Source: Deltaproteobacteria bacterium (GTDB lineage: Bacteria > Desulfobacterota > Desulfobacteria > Desulfobacterales > UBA2156). From it: a DNA stretch of 40,000 bases. The notes under the pieces were generated by a model. The model worked only from the letters and a program-made list of their open reading frames with translations, was not told the origin of the DNA and did not search any database. Positions 35,648 to 40,000 of the stretch are shown here, piece by piece; within the stretch, counting starts at the first letter, position 1; each line of letters begins with the position of its first letter. Where the stretch lies: positions 1 to 40,000 of the forward strand of contig JAFDGC010000015.1 in NCBI GenBank assembly GCA_019309485.1, read 5' to 3'. The position numbers and the translations under genes were made by a program.

Positions 35648-35747
35648 TTGACGCCGCCCCGCAAGGCGGTATTTCCGCTTCGCTCCAACCCGCGAAGCGC
35701 TGCCGTCAGGCAGAACCTGCGGGGTTCGCGTTTGCTGTTGCGGTTCA
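35648..35747 (+). repeat. Mosaic repeat copy D
   Basis: A 100-bp element beginning TTGACGCC and ending GCTGTTGCGGTTCA. It holds CGCTTCGC/GCGAAGCG (8-bp stem) and CTGCC-GTCA-GGCAG. Over ~65 bp it matches the inverted copy E at 36407-36513 with one difference, then an 18-bp stretch diverges before identical last 16 bases. The remaining sequence up to the IHF gene holds only the promoter below. Confidence 0.82.
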
Positions 35748-35896
35748 GGCGAAAACAAGGGATTCTTCGAAAGGTCGAAAAATCCCTTGCCTGTTGTTTC
35801 AGATGCCGGATGACGATTCGCCGTTGATCGTATCAAAATGAAGGGCAGGGTTTCAATCCCGAATCCCGCGAAAGCGGAATTTTTCTCTTTTGCTTC

Positions 35897-35925
35897 TTGA
35901 CATGGACACGATATCGGTATAGTTT
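35897..35925 (+). promoter_or_regulatory. Probable promoter of the IHF/HU gene
   Basis: A consensus -35 TTGACA (35897-35902) is followed by TATAGT after 15 bp (35918-35923) or TAGTTT after 17 bp (35920-35925). The downstream leader to ATG 36056 would be about 125 bases. It lies between the inverted repeat copies D and E. Confidence 0.5.
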
Positions 35926-36055
35926 ACCGTTTTATTTTAATCTGGATGCATACGCCTTTCCAGGGCTTCCGGTTGCCGGCGTAGCGCAAACAAGAGACCG
36001 TGCCGCCAAACTTTTGCGGGATAAATCACCTGGTCAGATTTGATGAGGAGGGAGC

Positions 36056-36337
36056 ATGGCGCTGACGAAAAACGACATCGTTGCAAGAATTCATGAACTG
36101 GGGTTTACCAAGAAGAAATCGGTGGAAACGGTGGAATCCCTCCTGGATATTATCAAGAAGTCCTTACAAAACGGCGAAGACGTCCTTATTTCCGGCTTCG
36201 GAAAATTTTGCGTGAAACAGAAAAAGGAACGCCGGGGGCGGAACCCGGCCACCGGATCGGATCTGACCCTGAGGGAACGAAAGGTGGTCACCTTCAAGTG
36301 TTCCGGAAAATTGCGGGAAAAAATCAACGGCGCATAA
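36056..36337 (+). CDS. IHF/HU-family DNA-bending protein
   Basis: 93 residues with a strong ribosome site (GAGGAGGG) before ATG 36056. It opens ALTKNDIVARIHELGFTKKKSVETVES, and the beta-arm contains GFGKFCVKQKKERRGRNPATG, with the conserved RNP at the arm tip. The ALTK start and the length (93) favour the IHF alpha type over HU, but many Desulfobacterota carry several close paralogues and a partner is not visible. IHF bends DNA at sigma-54 promoters, recombination and replication sites. An unusual cysteine (FCVKQ) is present. The gene is bracketed by inverted copies of the mosaic repeat. Confidence 0.93.
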   Translation: MALTKNDIVARIHELGFTKKKSVETVESLLDIIKKSLQNGEDVLISGFGKFCVKQKKERRGRNPATGSDLTLRERKVVTFKCSGKLREKINGA

Positions 36338-36406
36338 GCTCAATGCCTTCCTGTCCAACGGCTTTTTCCAGGATCATTCCCCGCTTCCCACGCAGCTTCT
36401 AAAAAG

Positions 36407-36513
36407 TGAACCGCAACAGCAAGGGCATTCCCAGCAGGTTCTGCCTGACGGCAGCGCTTCGCGGGTTGGAGCGAAGCGGAAATTCCGCCTTGCGGGGCAG
36501 CGGGGAGGCTTCA
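36407..36513 (-). repeat. Mosaic repeat copy E (inverted relative to D)
   Basis: The reverse complement carries TGAAGCCTCCCCGC at one end and GCTGTTGCGGTTCA at the other, with the same CGCTTCGC/GCGAAGCG and CTGCC/GGCAG hairpins as copy D. It fills part of the 310-bp gap between the IHF gene and the response regulator. The remainder (36514-36647) shows a small CCTCA-TT-TGAGG palindrome and no gene. Confidence 0.82.
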
Positions 36514-36647
36514 TTTCGGCGATACCGCTGCCATATCACGGCCTGTGAACCATAATGCCCTCCCGCCTTTAAAAGCAGTGGTGCGGCGTCGGGGCCTCAT
36601 TTGAGGTTTGGCGGGGAAATCGTTTTCCAGCATCCTTTCCTGCCGTT

Positions 36648-38057
36648 TTAGATCACGATACCGTATTCTTTCATCTTGCTCAGCAGTGAGGGATGGCTGA
36701 TTTCCAAAAGCCGGGCGGCCCGGGTCCGGTTTCCCCGGGTTTCGATAAGGGCCTGGGTGATGAGCGTTTTTTCCATGGTTTTTCGGGCCATGGGGATGGA
36801 ATATCCGCCGAGCGCCGCCGGAGACAGGGGTGCGTCGCCAAGGGGACGCCCAAGATCCAGGGGAAGGTTTTCCGGCTCGATGACATCGCTTTCCGTGAGC
36901 ACCACGGCCCTTTCGATGATGTTTTCCAGTTCCCGGACATTCCCAGGATAGGCATGGGACAGGAGAATGTGCATGGCGGAAGCGGAGACACCCTGGATCG
37001 TTTTGTTCATATCTACAGCATATTTTTCTATAAAATGCCGGCTTAAAAGCGGAATGTCTTCGGTGCGTTCCCGAAGGGGCGGCAACACGATGGGAAACAC
37101 GGCGATCCGGTAATACAGGTCCTCACGGAACGCCCCCCGTTGGACCTCCGCGTGAAGATCCTTTGCCGTGGCGGCGATAACCCGCACATCCACGGACTTG
37201 ACCTTGGTGTCTCCGATGGGTCTTAACTCCCCTTCCTGAAGTACCCTGAGGAGCTTGATCTGAAGGGAAAGGGGCATCTCCCCGATTTCATCCAGAAAGA
37301 TCGTTCCCCCGTCGGCTTCTTCGAAAAGCCCTCTTCGGTCCCGGTCGGCCCCGGTGAAAGCCCCTTTTCGAAACCCGAACAGCTCGCTTTCGAGGAGGTT
37401 TTCCGGAATCCCGCCGCAGTTCACCGTCACGAACGGCATTTCGGCGCGCTTTCCCACGGCGTGAATACCCTGGGCGATGAGTTCCTTTCCGGTGCCGCTT
37501 TCCCCGGAAATCAATACGGTGGTATCGAATTGGGCCGCCCGCTGGGCCATTTGAAAGACCTGGCGCATGTTGGCGCTTTTGGCCACCATGTTCCCGAAAC
37601 AAAAGCTTCCTTTGATTTTTTCGATCCGTTCTTTCAAGCGGATGTTTTCCCGCTTGAGCCGTTCCCTCTCCTCGGCCTTTTTCAACGTCAGATAGACCTC
37701 GTCGGGTTTGAAGGGCTTGGAGATGTAGTCGTAGGCGCCGCGCTTCATGGCCTCCAGGGCGGTATCCAAGGTACCGTAGGCAGACATCACGATCACCGTG
37801 AGCGTACCCAAATGATCCTGAACGGCGTCGAGAAAGGCCATGCCGCCCATGTTCGGCATCCTCAGGTCGCAAAGGACAAAATCATAGGATCCGGCCTTGA
37901 TCTTTTCAAGCCCCTTCAAACCGTCGCCGGCTTCATCCACCGCGTATCCCGCCTTTTTCAGCATGGACGAAAGCATATGGCGCATGTTCTCTTCATCGTC
38001 GATGATAAGGAGACGCTTGGGCGCCTCGCTCCGCCCCGTTTCCGGTTCGGTCTTCAT
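36648..38057 (-). CDS. Sigma-54-dependent response regulator (NtrC family)
   Basis: 469 residues. The receiver domain (~14-125) has acidic pair Asp20/Asp21, phosphorylation site Asp64 (CDLRMPN) and Lys114 (KPFKP). The central AAA+ domain has Walker A GESGTGKE (185-192), GAFTGA (232-237), which contacts sigma-54, and Walker B GTIFLDEI (251-258). The C-terminal Fis-type HTH (~430-465) contains RTRAARLLEISHPSLLSKMKEYGI. It activates sigma-54 promoters after phosphorylation by the neighbouring kinase, whose stop its start overlaps by 4 bp (ATGA). Targets are unknown, and I see no GG-N10-GC promoter nearby. Confidence 0.96.
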   Translation of the reverse strand: MKTEPETGRSEAPKRLLIIDDEENMRHMLSSMLKKAGYAVDEAGDGLKGLEKIKAGSYDFVLCDLRMPNMGGMAFLDAVQDHLGTLTVIVMSAYGTLDTALEAMKRGAYDYISKPFKPDEVYLTLKKAEERERLKRENIRLKERIEKIKGSFCFGNMVAKSANMRQVFQMAQRAAQFDTTVLISGESGTGKELIAQGIHAVGKRAEMPFVTVNCGGIPENLLESELFGFRKGAFTGADRDRRGLFEEADGGTIFLDEIGEMPLSLQIKLLRVLQEGELRPIGDTKVKSVDVRVIAATAKDLHAEVQRGAFREDLYYRIAVFPIVLPPLRERTEDIPLLSRHFIEKYAVDMNKTIQGVSASAMHILLSHAYPGNVRELENIIERAVVLTESDVIEPENLPLDLGRPLGDAPLSPAALGGYSIPMARKTMEKTLITQALIETRGNRTRAARLLEISHPSLLSKMKEYGIVI

Positions 38058-39679
38058 GATCTTTTCTCCCTATCCGCCCCTGCGGGGTCGTGGGATGGTT
38101 GCCTCCTTCCGGCGTCGGCCTCTCGGGACTGAGGCCCATTCCCGTGATAAACGGGGAAAAGGACTTCCATGGTGGTCCCTTCTCCGGGGCGACTCCGGGC
38201 GCAAATGCGACCGCCCATCCCCTCCACAATCATGTAGCTTACCCACAACCCCAGGCCGGTCCCTTTGCCCGGAGCCTTGGTGGTATAAAAGGGATCGAAT
38301 ATTGCGTCGATGTCTTCTCCAGGAATTCCGGGGCCGTCGTCGGAAATCCAAATCCGGATAACGGTTCGGGGATCCGTGCTTTTTTCATCCAAAACGGTGT
38401 TTTCAGAGGAGATGGAAATGGTCCCGGATGCGGGATTTCGGACGGATGCAATGGCGTCGGCGGCATTGAGCACCAGATTCAGAAAGACCTGTCGCGCCTG
38501 GTCCGGGTCTCCCCGGACCCGGTCCTCTTTTGCCGACAGGGCCATGTTCACCTGAATACCGGCCATAAGGGGTTGGGGCTCCAATATCCGTGTAATATCG
38601 CCGATGGCGTCGTGAATTGAAAAACAAACGGTATTTTCCCCCTGGGATCTCGAGAAATCGAGGAGCTGTCGGATGATGGTGTGGATCCGCTCCACCTCCC
38701 GAATGGACCTTTGGATGTATTCTTCCTTTTCCTCTTTTTCGGCATCCGTTCGTCGAAGCAGTTCCAGATATCCGGCCACAATCCCGATGGGATTGCCGAT
38801 TTCGTGGGCGATCCCGGAGGCCAATCGTCCGACGGAGGCAAATTTTTCCGTTCGAATGATTTCCTGCTGGGCCTGCCGGAGTTCTTTGTTCGCCTGGGCC
38901 AGGGAAGCGATGGTGGATTTGAGTTTTTCTCTGTCCTCGGATATGCGTTGGAGCATAAGATTAAGGGATTGGGACAAGCGTCCGAACTCATCGTCTTCTT
39001 TTCTCACCAGAAAGAAAAGGCCGTCTGCTTCGGCATAGTCTTCGGCCCTTTGGGCCAGGCGCCGGACCGGCCTGAAATAGGCCCTGGACACCCGGACCAC
39101 CCCGATGCCGGTGAACACAACGACATTGACGACGATATAAATCCAGACAAGCTTCTGCGAGTTCCGAAGATCGGCATAAAGCTCCTCGAGGGGCAAAACA
39201 AGGCTGATCCCGCCCAGAACCTCGTCCCCGCGCACAAGCGGCATGGCCAGAACATACCCCTGCTCCCGCTTCCAGAAGATCCCCCATGTCCTCCCGAAAG
39301 GGGCAAGGGATTCTTTTTCGTCTTCCATGGCAGTCCGTGCGGCGCTTTCAAGGTCCACTCCCTGGAGAGATGGTTTTTTTCCGACCATCCAAAGGGTTGC
39401 CTCCCGACCCAAGACAAGCGCGCACGGGAATCCGGCGCGTGTCACCAGATTGTCCAGGGCGGCTTTCTTGTCAGTAAAGGAGAAGGCTTCCGGTGTCCGA
39501 ATCTCCTCCGAAAAGTGGCTGGCCAGGGCATGGATGAGGCACCGCCCCCGGGAAATCTCCTGCCGGACGGCGGATTCCTGCTGAAAGATCACGAGAATCA
39601 GGTTCACCAACCCCATGGCGATGAACAGCACAGCGGCGATATTGACGGCCGTCAGGGTTTTGAGTCCGCGAAAAGCCAT
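38054..39679 (-). CDS. Membrane sensor histidine kinase
   Basis: 541 residues. A membrane segment at ~10-32, a periplasmic region (~33-175) with the look of a single-Cache/PDC sensor (QEISRGRCLIHALASHF ... MPLVRGDEVLGGISLVLPLEE), and a second membrane segment at ~177-197 are followed by a HAMP linker (~198-250) and a coiled-coil. The dimerisation box has His292 in ASGIAHEIGNPIG, and the catalytic domain has N box Asn405 (NLVLNAADAI), G1 DDGPGIPG (447-454) and G2 GKGTGLGL (471-478). A ~30-residue polar tail follows. It heads the operon with the NtrC-type regulator, and its ligand is unknown. Confidence 0.95.
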   Translation of the reverse strand: MAFRGLKTLTAVNIAAVLFIAMGLVNLILVIFQQESAVRQEISRGRCLIHALASHFSEEIRTPEAFSFTDKKAALDNLVTRAGFPCALVLGREATLWMVGKKPSLQGVDLESAARTAMEDEKESLAPFGRTWGIFWKREQGYVLAMPLVRGDEVLGGISLVLPLEELYADLRNSQKLVWIYIVVNVVVFTGIGVVRVSRAYFRPVRRLAQRAEDYAEADGLFFLVRKEDDEFGRLSQSLNLMLQRISEDREKLKSTIASLAQANKELRQAQQEIIRTEKFASVGRLASGIAHEIGNPIGIVAGYLELLRRTDAEKEEKEEYIQRSIREVERIHTIIRQLLDFSRSQGENTVCFSIHDAIGDITRILEPQPLMAGIQVNMALSAKEDRVRGDPDQARQVFLNLVLNAADAIASVRNPASGTISISSENTVLDEKSTDPRTVIRIWISDDGPGIPGEDIDAIFDPFYTTKAPGKGTGLGLWVSYMIVEGMGGRICARSRPGEGTTMEVLFPVYHGNGPQSREADAGRRQPSHDPAGADREKRS

Positions 39680-39748
39680 GTTGTCCGCCCCGTATGATAA
39701 TCGGCGCCTTTAAAATCGCAGGATTTTATATGGCCGAGAGATGGAAAA

Positions 39749-39777
39749 TGTATAAACCGGAATGGGTTTCGGTGCAA
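39749..39777 (-). promoter_or_regulatory. Promoter of the two-component operon
   Basis: On the minus strand TTGCAC (39772-39777) and TATACA (39749-39754) lie 17 bp apart, a good sigma-70 match 70 bases upstream of the kinase ATG 39679. Confidence 0.55.
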
Positions 39778-39782
39778 GAATC

Positions 39783-39817
39783 AAAAAAGCCCGGAGGCAT
39801 TTAAAATCCTCCGGGCT
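39783..39817 (-). terminator. Rho-independent terminator of the rRNA operon
   Basis: Read on the minus strand, stem GCCCGGAGG/CCTCCGGGC (9 bp, 39808-39816 with 39789-39797), a 10-base loop and a run of six T follow the 5S gene. It fits a classical intrinsic terminator and insulates the kinase promoter from rRNA transcription. Confidence 0.9.
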
Positions 39818-39826
39818 ATAAAAAAA

Positions 39827-39942
<116 letters not shown>

Positions 39943-40000
39943 AATGGATTGCAAAATCGTATAAGCACATAAAAGCGGTTTGTTTGTTTGTGTCAAAAGA

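Noticed and set aside
35591-35836. 81-residue minus-strand ORF ending in GGLEPPTC
   Set aside because: It is the antisense of the tRNA-Thr gene and of repeat D; this peptide ending is a known artefact of translating tRNA genes.

Overview
The window looks like chromosomal DNA of a Desulfobacterota (deltaproteobacterial) bacterium. The evidence is a moderately GC-rich genome with a Gram-negative envelope toolkit (complete type II secretion operon, SurA-like and RodZ-like proteins, LysM murein protein), a bacterial RNase J, a two-subunit glycyl-tRNA synthetase, and several palindromic intergenic repeats. I cannot name a species.

Layout: (1) 1-3180, plus strand: the C-terminal part of a LysM murein protein, a 37-bp perfect tandem repeat, a lipoprotein made of two subtilase-prodomain-like repeats, and a secreted subtilase with a C-terminal CFI box and membrane segment, ending in a strong hairpin. 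(2) 3241-16755, plus strand: a type II secretion operon in the order gspF-G-H-I-J-K-L-M-N-C-D-E, followed by a TPR/membrane protein. Most junctions overlap or abut. The exception is gspK-gspL, where a ~125-bp imperfect palindrome is inserted. No prepilin peptidase (gspO) is in the window. (3) 16756-18216: a mosaic repeat and an AMACR-like family III CoA-transferase. (4) 18213-35526, minus strand: a long housekeeping run which, read in transcription order, is mfd, surA-like, rodZ-like, mgtE, recO, a GHMP kinase, glyQ, glyS, a small hypothetical, plsC-like, rnj and ftsK. (5) 35553-36513: tRNA-Thr(CGT) and an IHF/HU gene bracketed by inverted copies of a ~100-bp repeat. (6) 36648-39679, minus strand: an NtrC-type two-component pair. 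(7) The right edge: 5S rRNA and its terminator, the end of an rRNA operon reading leftwards.

The genes fit together mainly as an export/envelope block (pseudopilus, inner-membrane platform, secretin and ATPase, with a protease and prodomain protein next door that may be a client or may be independent) and a conserved growth block (DNA segregation, RNA decay, translation, repair, envelope biogenesis).

The least explained material is intergenic. A mosaic family of hairpin-rich repeats occurs at 16.8, 23.4, 31.8, 35.6 and 36.4 kb, with recurring ends (TTGACGCC ... GTTGCGGTTCA) reminiscent of non-autonomous IS200/IS605-type elements. Two unrelated long palindromes lie at 7.98-8.10 and 26.58-26.80 kb. 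The other item of interest is the tandem-prodomain lipoprotein next to the CFI-box subtilase.
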